Shown here: positions 1 through 12,550 of the stretch, one piece after another
How the letters are laid out: every line of letters begins with the position of its first letter
Numbering within the stretch: the first letter of the stretch is position 1
NCBI GenBank assembly: GCA_036346375.1
Contig: CM070520.1
Location: forward strand, 47,573,854-47,637,853
Direction: 5' to 3'
Origin: Guadua angustifolia
Lineage: Eukaryota > Streptophyta > Magnoliopsida > Poales > Poaceae
Length of the DNA stretch: 64,000 bases
Translations under genes and position numbers: made by a program
The notes under the pieces: model-generated
Told to the model about the DNA's origin: nothing
What the model saw: only the letters and a program-made list of their open reading frames with translations
Database searches by the model: none

Positions 1-2487
1 GCAAAAGTTGCTTTTCACATGCGTGATCGACAAGCGAACATATCACGGTGTTCCTACCGCCGATGGTGTTGATGAAATTCTTGAGTATATTAAATGCGGT
101 ATAGCTTTTCCCATATCGTGTTAGATTTTTATTACGTGATCGTTTTTCGTCCATTGCTTGTATGTTATCCCTATCTTACATGTATACTGTTTTTTAGATA
201 TTTATCTTCTGCTGAAGCGATTTGGCGTCTGTTTGGTTTTGAGCTACATGGTCGATCGCCTTTAGTGGGCGGCTTTACATCCACATGCACGGTATGAATA
301 GGATCGTGTCTGTGAATCCTCACATTTACAAGATGTTGTTGCAGATCCGTGACAAGTAGAACAACATTATGAGAATGGTTTCTTTGCTAATCATAATTTC
401 GTTCAGCGGATCTCTTGCCTACTACCGATTTGCGATTGAATGGACTTGGGACACCAATGTAAAAAGCTGGAAAAAGAGGAAGCGGCCAGGTGCCAAGATA
501 GGTCGCATATACAATGTTCATCCAAGTACTGGTGATTTGTTCTATCTTAGAATGCTTTTAATGGTAGTTTGCGGTGCGCAAAGCTATGAAGATATACGAA
601 CTTTCCAAGGTATATGCTACCCCACCTTCAAAGATGCTTGTCGAGCTCGTGGCTTAGTTGGTGATGACACAGAGTGGTTCCTGCTCTTCGATGAAGCGGT
701 TCTTTGGGCCACTGTATACCAGCTAAGAAACCTCTTTATAATACTGCTTGCTTTCTATACTGTTGCTGATCCTCAGAGCTTGTTTAACAAGTATTGGCAT
801 TTTCTTGCTGATGATATTGCATATAGAATACGTCAAGGACTACAGAACCGTCCATATCCTATACCAACTGATTACCTGCAAGCACAGCTTATTAATGAAC
901 TTACTGCTGCGTTCTCAAAAAACGGGCTCTTGTTTTCTTCTTACAATATAGTTGTTCACTCAGCGTATATTAATACTGCTCCTCCCAATAGGCTTATTGC
1001 AGAAGAGTTGGCGTATGATACTGCGGCTTCACTGTCTCAGGCCGCTTCTTATTGTGCTAGATTAAATGCAGACCAGAGATTTGTGTTTGACAAGATTATG
1101 ATTGCTATTGCTGGCCGATCACCTGGTTTCTTCTTTGTAGCCGGTCATGGTAGCCTTTGGAAAAACGTTTCTCTGGAATGCCATTGCAGCAACGTTAAGA
1201 GCTGAATCGAAGATTGTTATTCTTTGTCGCCTCCTCTGGAGTTCTTTGCTCTTTTACTTCGAGGTAGGACGGCTCATTCCGTTCGAGAATACCTCTTCGC
1301 ATCAATGAAAGGAGTTTCGTACTATAGCCCGTGGAACACGACTTGCGATCTCCTAAAAAGCTTCTTTGATTCTGCGGGATGAGGCACCCATGACACATAG
1401 GCATTGCTTCGAAGCAGTTAGCAGAACATTATGTGATATCATGTCTGCTGATGATCATGCATTCATGGATGTGCCTTTTGGTGGTAAGACAGTAGTTCTC
1501 AGTGGAGATTTTCGACAAATCCTTCCTGTTATTGAAAACGGTAGTGCATCTGAGATCATAGATGCTTCACTCCTTATGTCACCTCTTTGGCAGCACATTA
1601 AAGTTCTGAAACTATCTATTAATATGAGGCTTCAAAATCATGCTCTACCGCTTGCTCACCAGCAAGAGCTATCTGCATTTGCTCAATGGGTTCTTGATAT
1701 TGGAGATGGTCGTATTCCTCCTGTTAGAGAAACAGCTGAGCCCAACACAACCTGGATAAATATTCCCAGTGATCTTTTGTTGATGCCAACTGCCAATAAT
1801 GTAGATGCAATTGTTGATGCAGTTTATGATTCATTCCATATAAACTACTGCAATGAACAATATTTATCTGGCGATGCAATTATCCGCCCCACAAATGCTA
1901 TTCTTCGACATCCTCAATACAACTGTTTTTGAGAAGGTTCCTACTGACTCAAGAGAATATCTTAGCTCAGATTCTATATCACAGTCAGATGTCCACGACG
2001 CTGATGCTAACCTTCTGTATCCACCTGAGTTCTTGAATTCGATAGTCATCAATAACTTTCCCCAGCACAGCATCTGCTTGAAGATGGGTGTTCCAGTCAT
2101 GTTATTAAGAAATATAGATCAGTCTGCAGGGCTCTGCAATGGCACACGTCTTATTATTACGAGGCTTGGTGATCGAGTGCTTGAGGGACGTATTATCAGT
2201 GCAGCAAATGCAGGCCAATTAGTTTGCATTCCTAGAATAGTTCTCAATGCAACGAGCCCTCGCTGGCCTTTTACGTTATAGCGTAGACAATTCCCCATCA
2301 GGCTGTCGTATGCTATGACCATTAATAAAAGTCAAGGCCAGACTTTAACCACAGTAGGAATTTATTTGCGAACTCCAGTGTTTTCACATCACGTACAGGT
2401 TTAAAGATACTAATTGAAGATGATCATGGAACTGCCTGCACAGAAACAAAGAATATAGTATATCAACGGGTGGTTGCTTCCGTTTAG
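1..2487 (+). pseudogene. Helitron RepHel: C-terminal Rep-side and PIF1-type helicase, broken
   Basis: Product: the Helitron replicase-helicase, a HUH endonuclease fused to a PIF1-family 5'-3' DNA helicase. Only the region just before the helicase and the helicase itself are in the window. Recognisable in order are FRYLSSAEAIWRLFGFELHG (about 197-256), a DLFYLRM block near 533-552, the TFQGICYPTFKDACRARGL block (601-657), the helicase entry LNADQRFVFDKI (about 1063-1098), a Walker A region at 1141-1185, a DEAPMTHRH Walker B block (1378-1404), GDFRQILPV (1504-1530) and the C-terminal [10 protein letters not shown] motif near 2320-2345. The last codons end in a TAG at 2485-2487. Frame changes occur near 300-370, at about 1157 inside Walker A, between 1200 and 1370, near 1930 and near 2280. 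It is therefore a decayed pseudogene. Family call is firm; spliced versus frameshifted breaks were not separated in every case. Confidence 0.88.
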
Positions 2488-3789
2488 TGCCCTCTGCTGC
2501 TGGTAGAATTGTTAGTTATAATTCGAACTCATCGCATTTCACACCTCCTTGTGCACCAGCTCACCCGGATTTGAAACAGTGTGCGCTTACTAAAACCCTT
2601 TCAGTTCCCTCTCTACATCTGTACAAAACTGTAAGGAAACTATCATATGCTATGTGTTCCAAGTATACTGTGCCCATCTTCTGATTCCAGCATCACCGTT
2701 CACAATAGAACTATAGTATGTATTACTATCAGCAGATTCAGAAAAAAAAACTATTTCAATTCGTCCAGAACAACATTCTGCCTTTGTTTTCCTTCCTTGA
2801 AGCAAACGCGCTGCTTTTCAACTGTTTCCTACGTTTACCTTCTTGATTTTGTTGATATATGTGTTTCTTGATGCTTATCTTATTTTGCGAGCATGCCCGA
2901 TCCGATTGATGATATGGGAAACATGACCACCACTTCCACAAATAATAACATCTCTACATATATTCGCTACCAATACAACAATAGCTCACACCGCCATTTC
3001 CACAGCATGGCTGTACTATTGATGGTGCATACCAGGTATGCAAACACACTTGCATATAGTAATCTGTCACCTATATATGCCTTCATAATAGTTTGTTATT
3101 CTTTTAGGCGGTATCTGATCTTTGCTAAAATGGATACCGTAATTAGAGCTACTCTTGTGAGAGAGAGCTTTTAATATTCAGCTTCTTCGGATAACTTCAC
3201 CTCGTGTGCATTACAAATGGTATATATAAAATGTGTTGTACCTGCCTTACATAGCAATATAAAAAGTTTCCTGCAGCAACTTAACAACAGACTTACTATT
3301 TGTTTTGCCTGCTCATCTTACTTCAGTCCTTTCTGGATAGCCAATCGATTTATAGATTTCGCTTTCTACCAAACCGCCCTACGAATGTTCTGTTGTTTCA
3401 CAATTAATTCGCTCTGTAAGAAACATTTGCTGTCATACTCTGCTGATATAAAAGCATTTCCGGGATTGCATACACTAATATTGTTGTTCTTGTGCTTTTC
3501 CTCATATATGAGCTTTCCTCATGCTTGAAGATAGGCGTCCCGCTCATGTTATTAAGAATTATAAATCACTCATTGGGGAAAACTGAATAAGATTATCATG
3601 GCATGCACAAAAAAAATCAATACAGTCCTGTTGAACTAATACTTATTAATGTAGCTGAAGCTCTACGAATTTTCGCTGTAGCTAGAACATACTATGTGAC
3701 AGAATAACATTACCAATCAGAAAGACATACGATTGCATTAAAAGAGATATAGCCAAAGAAATTCAGAAAACATGATAACCATCAACCAA
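2488..3789. other. Helitron non-coding stretch
   Basis: AT-rich DNA downstream of the helicase stop. Short ORFs on both strands show no motif I recognise. Nothing further can be supported. Confidence 0.5.
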
Positions 3790-4275
3790 AACTAGCAGAA
3801 GTTATGCGTTAGAACATGATCGAAAAGCTTGTCACTTTTCTTTAAGTCAAAATCAGATGACTTTTCAGCCTTAGTGTTAACTGTTTCTGATACTTCTTTA
3901 TCACCAGATATCAGTTGATCAGAAACATTTGCGTCCTTATCATCAGAAGACAATTGAAACTTCTATTCAGAGAAAGCTAGCCAATTTGGAAACTTGACAT
4001 TATCGAATAGATGCTTTATCACCACACATCAGTTCACCAGAAACATTTACCTCCTTATCACAATTGAAGCTTCTATTCAGAGAAAGCTGACCAATTTGGA
4101 AACTTGGCATTATCAAATAGATTACTGTCATTGCTCAACGCAGTTGTGAGAGCATTGTTTAAAGGAGTACCATCTTGTGCAGGGTGATTACCATCTTGCT
4201 CTAGCTTTAGATATTCCTTAAAAACAATAAATACGCTGTTATGGTATCTTGCTTTCTAGAAATCTAGATAATAAA
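3790..4275 (-). pseudogene. Unassigned exon-like fragment, internally duplicated
   Basis: On the - strand a frame is open from about 4265 to 4070 apart from single stops, and reads as protein-like sequence (for example VFKEYLKLEQDG and NLFDNAKFPNWSAFSE). It continues through a second diverged copy of the DNA..KFPNW..AFSE segment into an acidic Ser/Asp/Lys-rich stretch (SSDDKDANVSDQLISGDK) near 3960-3900. The two copies correspond to the direct DNA repeat at 3896-4122. I do not recognise the family. A captured host exon is plausible because it sits antisense inside a Helitron, but it could also be chance open frame. Confidence 0.35.
3896..4122. repeat. Two tandem copies of a ~110-bp segment
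   Basis: The segment starting ctttatcaccaga at 3896 recurs, diverged and with a small deletion, from 4014. Both copies contain ttctattcagagaaagct followed by ccaatttggaaactt. Confidence 0.8.
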
Positions 4276-4289
4276 TATCCAAAGTACCA

Positions 4290-5184
4290 TACCTAGGGTG
4301 ACAGGGACAGTTCTGTATTAGCTACCTGCACAGTTAGAATTCGATAGTCAGCACAACTAAAATATGCTATACATTTATAAGACCAACCGCTCTCTCTATT
4401 GGCTAACATGATCTCGTTTTAAGGCAATATGCACTAAAGACAATTGTGGGTTACACTACTGACACTACCAGAAACCATTCTTGCAACACGCTATTGGCAC
4501 TAGAAACCAAAAAGTCTTCATATGTTGTCAAAAATATCCTCGATACACAACATGTCAATAAACAGCACCAAGGAATTTAGTACATCACAAAACTATTGTT
4601 TGAAATTCCACATACACGCCTATTTTAGTCGATATAGCTCTTCGCTCCAAACATAAAATTCTAGCATTCAAATTCTCTTTTGGACCATATCTCCTTTTGC
4701 CAGGATAACCTGATCATCTAAATTAAATACAGTAGATCCTGCGCAAAATTACCAAAGAAATACCTGCCAAAACAGTTTTATCTCCTATATCACTCTCATA
4801 TCAGTATCGAAATAATACAAGCCTATTCTATTGCCTTCAGTTCAACTTCTCAAGTTCACCTTCTTCGAACACCATTTTTTTGGTTCTGTGCCCTTATTCA
4901 GATATTTTTGTTTGGTAACTGGTAAGCACAAACATACAAAGCAAGCCTTTCTTAGGTTAGACTACTTGCTTGCATTTCTGCGTGAAACTAAATGGGATGC
5001 TTACATTCATGTGTGAGCTTCTTTACCTAGCTTTCCATTCTTTATACATCTGTTTCCAGTTGTGTTAACATGCTCCATCAATTATTTCCATCGGTTTCTT
5101 TATTTGCTTTCTTTTGTTTGAGAATGGACAAGTATAGATCCTTTTATTTTGCCTTATCTTTCGTTTCCCGAATACTCTTGTTCA
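4290..5184. other. Non-coding stretch
   Basis: AT-rich DNA between the exon-like fragment and the CACTA-type end. I see no gene, repeat array or terminus in it. Confidence 0.45.
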
Positions 5185-5365
5185 CACTACAGAATCGTGG
5201 AAATTAACGTCGACCTGATAATTATCGTCGGCGGAGAAAATGCCGACGTTAATTACCTAATTAACGTCGGTGACCGCGGGCGGCGTTAATTAGCTAATTA
5301 ACGTCGGCTTTTTCCTGGCGGCGTTAATCTAATTAATGCGTCGGCGAATGCCCGGCGGCGATAAT
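5185..5365 (+). mobile_element. Terminus of a second CACTA-type element
   Basis: The stretch begins CACTACAGAATCG, the canonical start of En/Spm-type TIRs, and is followed by alternating direct and inverted copies of a TTAACGTCGGC-type motif. These include pairs flanking short spacers, such as GCCGACGTTAATTA followed by TAATTAACGTCGG. In this superfamily such subterminal repeats bind the TNPA-type protein. The core motif (TTAACGTCGG) differs from that of the element at 9109 (TTTACGTCGG), so it is a different family. I found no matching opposite end in the window; it is a truncated or solo end. Confidence 0.65.
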
Positions 5366-5760
5366 TATGGAGATAAGGCTGCGTTTATTTCGCCAGCGCC
5401 CATTCTCGCCCATGAAAAAAATTCGCGTAGCGCCCAGCCGCCTTACCCGCCAGCCGCGCCACGCTTGCCGCCGCGCCGCCCGCCGCCCACCCGCCCGCGC
5501 CACACGCGCCACACACGCCCGCCACACCGCGCCCGCCCCGCGCCTCGCGCCGCCGCCGCGCCACCGCGCCCGCGACCTCCTCTCCACCCGGGCGGCGGCG
5601 ACCTGTCGACCTCGTCCCGGCGTCCTCCTCCTCTCCCGGAGGTGACCTCGTCGACCTCGTCCATGGCGTCCTCCTCCTCTCCCGGGCAGCCACAAGATTG
5701 AAGGTTAGAATCGCTGCGTCCTCCTCCTCTCGTGCATGGCTCTATGGAATCTTTGTGGGG
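5366..5760. other. GC-rich promoter-like block next to the CACTA end
   Basis: A strongly GC-rich block rich in CGCC and GCCG runs. Long ORFs open on both strands here because of base composition (Arg/Pro/Ala-rich) and are not supported as genes. A GC-rich block just inside the subterminal repeats is also seen in the element at 9109 (20520-20980), so this may be that element type's promoter or first-exon region. Confidence 0.4.
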
Positions 5761-7599
5761 GTAATCAGTACGTATTTCAGAGTGAAATGCAAAGATTTCA
5801 TATGATAGATTAGCAGTTGAGAACAACAAAAGAATTGGTTGTTTGCCTCATGTTTCAATACACCAACTTGGCGTGCTAAATAGGTAGAGCTCCTGGCTTA
5901 TCCTCAAGAAAACAACTTGGCATGCTAAATCATCCTTGCAACTAGCTGTGCCAGTCATAAGCCTATTGCTGTTTGATGCAGGCTGGTAATCCCAAACAAC
6001 CAACAAGTCCTGATCTTCCTAAGAGCATATGTGTCTGAATGCTAGCAAATAGATAGTTGTAAACTAGATGGAGTTACAGGTGCTAAAGCACTGCTTACAT
6101 GGATATACTTAGGGAAATGGTTTTTTAGGTTGTTGATCTCCATACTTGCGGCAAAGTAAACTATGAAACTTAATTTAATAACCATGATCTATAAACTTCC
6201 CTTAACTTTTGCTGCCTACAGAACTTTAATCTTTTGTTTTCTTGTGCTTCAGTGTGTTGGATGAATTTTTTACTCTGTGGCAAGTGCAGCCAAAAGGATA
6301 GGCCTCAGATTACTCTTTTTTCTCATCATGCCATATCTCCCTTTTAGTTCTGGGAACTTTTACTCGATTTTCAAATACATTTGCGACATAGGGTTACTTG
6401 TTGCTAAGGAAATGGATATCAAGATTTGATGCGTGGCCCTACCTGGAGAAATTTGCAGAAGTGAATATAATTGATGCTTCTTTGCTTGTAGAAATTCCTA
6501 AGATAGCCCTAAACTGTTTTCCTTCTTCTAATGAAAAAACTCTTGAGGAAAGTGAGCTTGCACAGCATAAAGTGTGAAATGTTAATAACTTGCTAGAGTA
6601 ATGTTTTTTAATCATACAGCTATTGCAACAAGGTCTTCAGACTCGAAAGCGTTAGACTCAGGTTGTTTATGATGTAATCACTTATGCAAAATAGCAATTT
6701 TGGAGAGCCGTTTTCTGCATTACTTACTTCAGTTCTCTGTATGAATATGTATTTACTATCATCCGATGTTTACTACTATAATACAGTGCTTTTATCTTGC
6801 TATTCAATGAGGAACCAGTGATGCAATATTTTATTTTTTCCCCAGAATGCAACTGCTAAAATTGCAACAAGATTACAAGGCTCTCAGGGCTTCATAATTA
6901 GAAACAGCAGTAATGGAAATCTTATGGCACGATTGCTGTCTTACAAGATGCGAATTGCCCTGGTATGCATTGTTAAATATTTATGTTATACTTAAAACCT
7001 GTATTGTTTCCCTTTGCTGATTATCTCAACATGTTCTTTACAGTGCGATATTGCTTATGCTTTAGAAAAAGACTAAACACCCAGATTCGGACATGTGCTG
7101 GAAGAAGTTTGACTAGCAATATCATCTCTTTTCAGTTCACAGATGATATAATTACTATGACCAATGCTGGTTTTTATAATCACGAGCATGTACCAAGAGA
7201 TTGCTGGAACATTTCGTTTCTTCTGCTTTGTTAACCATTAAAGTTTAGCTGTGCATGGAAGTCATATATCACTGTTAAGAAATTATGTTGGCTGTTAACA
7301 GGGTAACATGTCCAGTTTTTGCATTTGATAAATAAATCTTTCAACTGATGCTTCCAGCTATATTTTTTCCTACATTTTTGTCTTCTGTCGAGGTTTATAT
7401 GTGAACAGCACTATTCACCTATTAGTCCTACCACCTAATATTTTTTATGTATTGCCTATTTCAACTGTTTTCTGGCTGCTTGCACTGTTGTTAGTCATGT
7501 GAACCTTTACCGGCCACCGATTTGTGAATTTTCTGACGAATAGGTTAAGGTAACCCGTATTTTCTTGACGATTAAAAAAAACAAAATTATTTTTGCAGA
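5761..7599. other. AT-rich stretch with one exon-like segment
   Basis: Mostly non-coding. The segment 6846-6960 is bounded by cccag before and gtatgc after, and one of its + frames is open throughout (contains RLQGSQGFIIRNSSNGNLMA). It resembles an exon of a captured gene, but I cannot name the family and another frame is interrupted. Nothing else is supportable. Confidence 0.3.
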
Positions 7600-7608
7600 A
7601 CAAACAAT

Positions 7609-7643
7609 ACACGCGGCGTGTCACGCCGCGCAATCGTTCCTAG
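7609..7643 (+). other. Helitron 3' terminal hairpin and CTAG
   Basis: The arms cgcggcgt and acgccgcg surround a 3-nt loop and form a strong stem. About ten bases later comes CTAG (7640-7643), followed by T. This is the classical Helitron 3' end (hairpin, CTRR, insertion before T). Confidence 0.68.
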
Positions 7644-9050
7644 TTGTCTACATGACTGCAGCACACCCCATTAGCACCAACCGACGATGCTTCTGAGGAG
7701 AACTGCCAAGCCACACTCCCAACATTTGTTCCACACTCTCTGGATGAGTACTGATATTCAGAGCACAGATTGCCACTTGCCAAGCATATATACCAAGGGA
7801 CAATGAAAGAATAATAATGCATCCTGGAGGTCCTTTCCAGTTTCCACCCTCTTTTCAGCACGTTATGTCTTGTCAACCACTGTTCTTCAGAGCCAAATAT
7901 ACAGACCTGACTGTGAAATCACCTTTTACTTCTAGAGTTTACGCCAACATGTATGGACTATTCTCTGAGCTACTCACTACACATCTGCTGCAACCACTGC
8001 CACATTTGCTTTGTCTCCCCCCTCAGCATTTTTCTGAATCTTACACAATCAAAACATTCCACAAAACACTCTATTCACTTTTGATATCAACGCCACTTTT
8101 GATGTGCTCTGAATATTCATGTGTAGTACCAGCTCTGACTTCGATGAGCTTCTACGAAAACTGAACAGCTCCACCGTTTGCCGGAGCAGCTCTGGCTATG
8201 ACTTAGATTTCAAGGCCCTTGACATTTTGCATCTAAACTCCAAATTTGCTTAACGAGAATCGAGTCTGGTTGGCGCTCGTTGACAGAGTCCATCTACTCC
8301 CACATGTCCGCGCCATTTGAAGCGTGCGATTTTTTCTTTCATGAATCCCATAGGAATTAAACGTTTTATTGTGTCCTAAATGAGCCCTCAAATTCTACTT
8401 TTCTTTTATTGGGTATAAGGATGCACATAACACACACTCACATACGCGTGTGGGTCCTATACATGCTAGGGAATTTTGTAGAGACCTTTAAGGCTTCTAA
8501 CTATCTTACTAAATGCACATACGTATATGTATATGATATAATTTTATTTTTTAAGGTGAGACCTGTGACTCTGTGAGTCGATCTAAGATCGAACTCGTGA
8601 CCTGGTCGCTAGCACAACTGGCTTTTGACCAAACAAGCAAATACTCGTCCTCAAATTCTACTTTTCGCATTACACCCTACATCTTAATTTGGTTAACTGA
8701 CCTTTATGTGTGTGATTTTTTTTGTCCATAACTCCATTCCATCATTTTCCACGTCTTTTCCTCTATTTTCTTGTGCCAACTGCACTTGTGCGATTAGGGT
8801 TGTACATAGGTATAACACTCTGGCCTAAACTTTGCTCAATACTTAGTCCACCATAGGGTTGACTTATGCATGCATAACACCCCACTTACAGTTTCATCAT
8901 CACTTCGTATAAAAGAGTTAACTCAGAGTGCTACATTTGAGCTCAACATTCATTATGTGCTACTAAAATTCTAGACAAGTAACGTGGGACTAATCCCACT
9001 ATCACTCTATATGAGTCATATGGACCTTCACACTAATAGATTAGGACATT
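7644..9050. other. Non-coding flank between Helitron and hAT elements
   Basis: AT-rich sequence. Short ORFs on both strands (for example 7817-8164) carry no recognisable domain. A phrase beginning cctcaaattctactttt occurs twice (about 8388 and 8650), suggesting small local repetition. No gene is supported. Confidence 0.45.
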
Positions 9051-9108
9051 ACAATAGGCACTGGCGGATCTAGAGGGTGGGCCCAAAAATTCCAAAGCTG
9101 TAAGATTA

Positions 9109-9560
9109 CACTACAGGAACTCAGATTATTTACGTGGGCCAGAAGCCCACGTAAATAGCCTAAAAGCCCACGTAAATATATATTTCGTCGGCATGCCCAC
9201 GTAAATGAGCTCACGTAATTACGTTGGCGTTATCTGGTATTTACGTCAGCCCCGACGTAAATCTGAGTTATTTACGTCGGCCTTGAAGCCCACGTAAATA
9301 CGTGTTTGTCGTTCTGTGCCGACCGGGGAAGATGACGTGTCCCTTATTTACGTCGGCCAGGGGCTCACGTAAATAAGGCTCTTATTTACGTCGGCCAGAG
9401 GCTCACGTAAATAAGGGTCTTATTTACGTCGGCCAGGGGCTCACGTAAATAAGGCCCTTATTTACGTCGGCCAGGGGCTCACGTAAATAAGGCCCTTATT
9501 TACGTCGGCCAGGGGCTCACGTAAATAAGACCCTTGGCCCACGTAAATAGTACGTTTTTC
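9109..9560. repeat. Left subterminal repeat region of the CACTA element
   Basis: More than a dozen copies of TTTACGTSGGC in both orientations, often as inverted pairs around a short spacer (for example TTTACGTGGGCC with GGCCCACGTAAA). In En/Spm these motifs are binding sites for the TNPA-type protein and are needed for excision. That role here is inferred from the family. Confidence 0.88.
9344..9533. repeat. Five tandem 38-bp palindromic units
   Basis: Starts at 9344, 9382, 9420, 9458 and 9496 give an exact 38-bp period. Each unit begins TTATTTACGTCGGCCAG and ends with the inverted arm CACGTAAATAAG, so each is itself a hairpin. The units differ at only a few positions, so the array expanded recently compared with the rest of the element. 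Confidence 0.93.
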
Positions 9561-10250
9561 CAGAAAAAAAATGCTGCTTTATTTGGAATTCAAATACATT
9601 TCACATTAGCACATGCATATCCAATTAATAGTTGCCATGAGAACACATCATAAATAGCACATCCAAATTCACAAAAACCATAGTAGTGCATCATACAACC
9701 ATCACACACAATCGTAAATATGCAAGTCTCCATCACATGCAAACAAACCATCCATAAAATAGAGTAGCGATACAAATTCAACACATACAAACCTAAGCAA
9801 CATAAGGCCGACATGACCAGGATATCAATTTTCGGAATCTCAGAGAAACGATTGCCACTACCAGCATCACCTTCGGAAGCAGGAAGGTTGGCAACCGAAG
9901 GAGAAGTCCTCGTCGAAGCATGGTTGCCTAAACCAGCATGGTCATCCGGAGTGACAGCTTGCTGGCTACCCCTAACACCGTCATCAGGAGGGGGAGGGGC
10001 AGGAGCTGGCGGTGCACAGATGATAGGTGGAGGTTGAAACAGAGGGAGATCCATTGGTTCTCCAAACCGTCGTGACATGTATGCCTACAAATGACATAAT
10101 TATCATATTATTATCTAAAATAGACAAGTCATGCACGAGTAAATAGAATTATTGAATGCAAGTCTGCCACAGCAATATGGCAGCAAAGAAGAACCGAAGA
10201 ACTCTTCTGCCACAGCAAGTTTCTGGCCAATGGAACTGTGCCACAACAAT

Positions 10251-10402
10251 TTCTTGAAACAATATGGAAGAAACTTACTTGTAGAGCTGTGGCAGACTTG
10301 CATTAATGTCTGCCATTCAATATTTCTTGTAGAGCTGTGGCAAACTTGCATTCAATAATAACATTTCTTGAAACAATATGGAAGAAACTTACTTGTAGAG
10401 CT
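10251..10402. repeat. Local duplication at a TNPA exon border
   Basis: The segment tttcttgaaacaatatggaa, with its downstream sequence to gtagagctg, occurs at 10251 and again at about 10364, 113 bp later. The sequence between carries further copies of gtagagctgtggca. An inverted partner (tgcaagtctgccacagc) lies at about 10158. Confidence 0.75.
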
Positions 10403-10789
10403 GCCTGTTGTTGTGCCTGCCAAGCCACGAAGTACTCTTGTTGCTGCCTCATTTGGTCATGTTGCTGCCTCATTTGGTCTTGTTGCTCCCTCAATTGCGA
10501 CCATTTCGACCTCACGTCTTTGCATGTTGTCTTAGCTCCGACTCTAGGCGAGTTTCACGAGAACTCGTCCCACTAACATGTGAGGATCGAGTTGACCTCG
10601 TTGTACTCAAGACAACGCTAGTATCCAAGCAACCGTTGAGCATGGAAAATCTTCCATGTTTCTTGCCACCCCGAAGAGTGTCTGAGCAACAGGGTCAATA
10701 GGTTCGCTCTCCGCGGTTGTAATCAGCCCGTGAATATCGGTCATTGCTTTCCCATAACTAGCTTGCAAATCATCAAAATCCATGTGGTT

Positions 10790-12413
10790 GAAATGTGCAA
10801 AAATTCAAGCAGGTAGGTACTAGAAAAAAGTAGTCAAACTTGTGGTTAGTAAAAATACATTAACAACATGAAATTACTAGAGTGATTACTGACAAAATCG
10901 TCGGACATAGATAACGAATCGAGTTTCATTTGATGCAGTCAAAATGCCAAAGCCTCAATGGTATTGTCATTTACACCTAAACCTACCAAGAACTAGCTCC
11001 CACTTATGACTAACCAAGAACTAAACTCTATATGTGCCTGTCAAGAAAGTACATTACTGAAGGACAGAATACTGAACCAAATTGGTGCAAATTGACACAT
11101 TTGACCCTTCAAGTCCTACTACCACACAGGAACTGAACTTTGTCTGAATTAACAGAACCAAAGAGCTCTCTGTACTGACTGACATAGCTACTTAACCAAA
11201 AGACTGCACCAAATGCACATATCTATATTTTTTTAAAAAAAAAACTGAAGTGCTAAACTATCATACAACTGTGTAACATAGAGAAATATTAAGCTGAGGA
11301 GTACACCTGCATTACACAAAAACTGTGAAACAGAGGGAAGAGGAGGAGCTGGAAGAATAGGCATAACCACAGAGGCAAACTCGAATCAAGTTAGAAATTC
11401 AAGTTAGAAATCTTTAGCAAATCCCAAACACACACACACATATCTAGGAACTGTACGTCTTCAGGTTAGAAATTTCAAGTTAGAAATTCAAGATATGTAA
11501 GATATGTTAGATTAGGACAAAAAAACTGTAATGGAATATTTTTTCACCAATTTACTTTAAAGATTTCACCACCTCAATTCAGAAAAATGTTCAACACCTG
11601 TAAGGCTGCAAGATCTGAGAACATGATCCAACTTCAGAAATGTTTATTGTTTAACTTGGGCTGCTTGAGAATATCTGACTTATCTACAAATCCAACTTGA
11701 AATGAGGATGCAAATTAGCTGCAGAGATCACAGAAAATTTGCAACTTTTCATACGGACACAGTAGTTGACTGTTCTCATAGGAGGAGGGCACCAATTCAG
11801 TTATTTATTTGCTTGGCAACAAGTGCTTCACTGAATCGCTGGTGTGGTCTACAGAATCTACTCCAGTGGCCAGATATAACATCGCTAATGTGTGAAATTT
11901 TTAAGCCGTTTCTAGGTGTGTAACACTGTGTTTATGGCTCTGAAAAAATTATGTGCTCTAAGTATGTGCGACTAAATAGAATGAAATCCTCCCCACTCCT
12001 CTCCCTTACTGTTTACAAGTTGGTAACTACCAATATAAATTGTAATGGAATTGTTTATGCGCCTGAACTACTAGAATATAATTCCATATGCTTCGGCTGT
12101 TCATAGTGGTTCAGCAATTTAGGTATTGTTCTCTTCAGTATCACATATTGACATATATATAATTCCATATGCTCTGGATATATTCATCTTTTGTGGAAAG
12201 TTTGAGCACATATACATGCACAACCTGCCTTAGTTGTGATATTGCTTGCTGTTTCAAAAAAAAAGATAGCTGAACTCTCAGACCAAAAGGTAATACCAGC
12301 CAAACTACTAGCAGCCTAAAACATTCCAGGGTTACTGAGCATGACATCAATTCTAGCTGGTTTTCTAGCCTAGGTTGAGCATGACATCAATTAGAAACAT
12401 AATATTTACTAAC
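10790..12413. other. Intron or non-coding stretch of the TNPA gene
   Basis: AT-rich DNA between the supported 12530-12414 exon and the Gln-rich exon. I see small repeats (aagttagaaattcaagtt near 11395 and 11475) but no exon I can defend. Confidence 0.45.
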
Positions 12414-12550
12414 CAAGCTGGCTGTGGCCCTCTGAGAGCAGAGTTGTTCTGGATTTGTGGGGTCAAAACCCCGGTGGCCTCGAATGTACGCTTGCACATC
12501 GCCAACTGGCATTGAACCACTTTCCGCTCCCTACAAATCAATGTAGAATG

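Larger units (their letters stand above)
1..7643 (+). mobile_element. Helitron, 3' part (left end outside window)
   Basis: The RepHel remnant at 1-2487 lies upstream, in the same orientation, of a Helitron-type 3' terminus at 7643: a strong GC-rich hairpin, a short spacer, CTAG, and a following T. Helitrons transpose by rolling circle, carry no terminal inverted repeats and no target duplication, and end in a hairpin plus CTRR. The 5' terminus is not in the window. The stretch between helicase and terminus holds an unassigned exon-like piece (3790-4275) and a CACTA-type end (5185), so the element is either composite or invaded. That the helicase and the terminus belong to one element is inferred from order and orientation only. 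Confidence 0.55.

Noticed and set aside
5333..5829. Overlapping long ORFs on both strands
   Set aside because: Arg/Pro/Ala-rich, driven by GC content of a promoter-like block.
7817..8164. 115-residue + ORF as a gene
   Set aside because: No domain; overlapping open frame on the other strand.
9344..9533. CRISPR-like regular array
   Set aside because: Repeats abut without unique spacers and are CACTA subterminal motifs in a plant genome.
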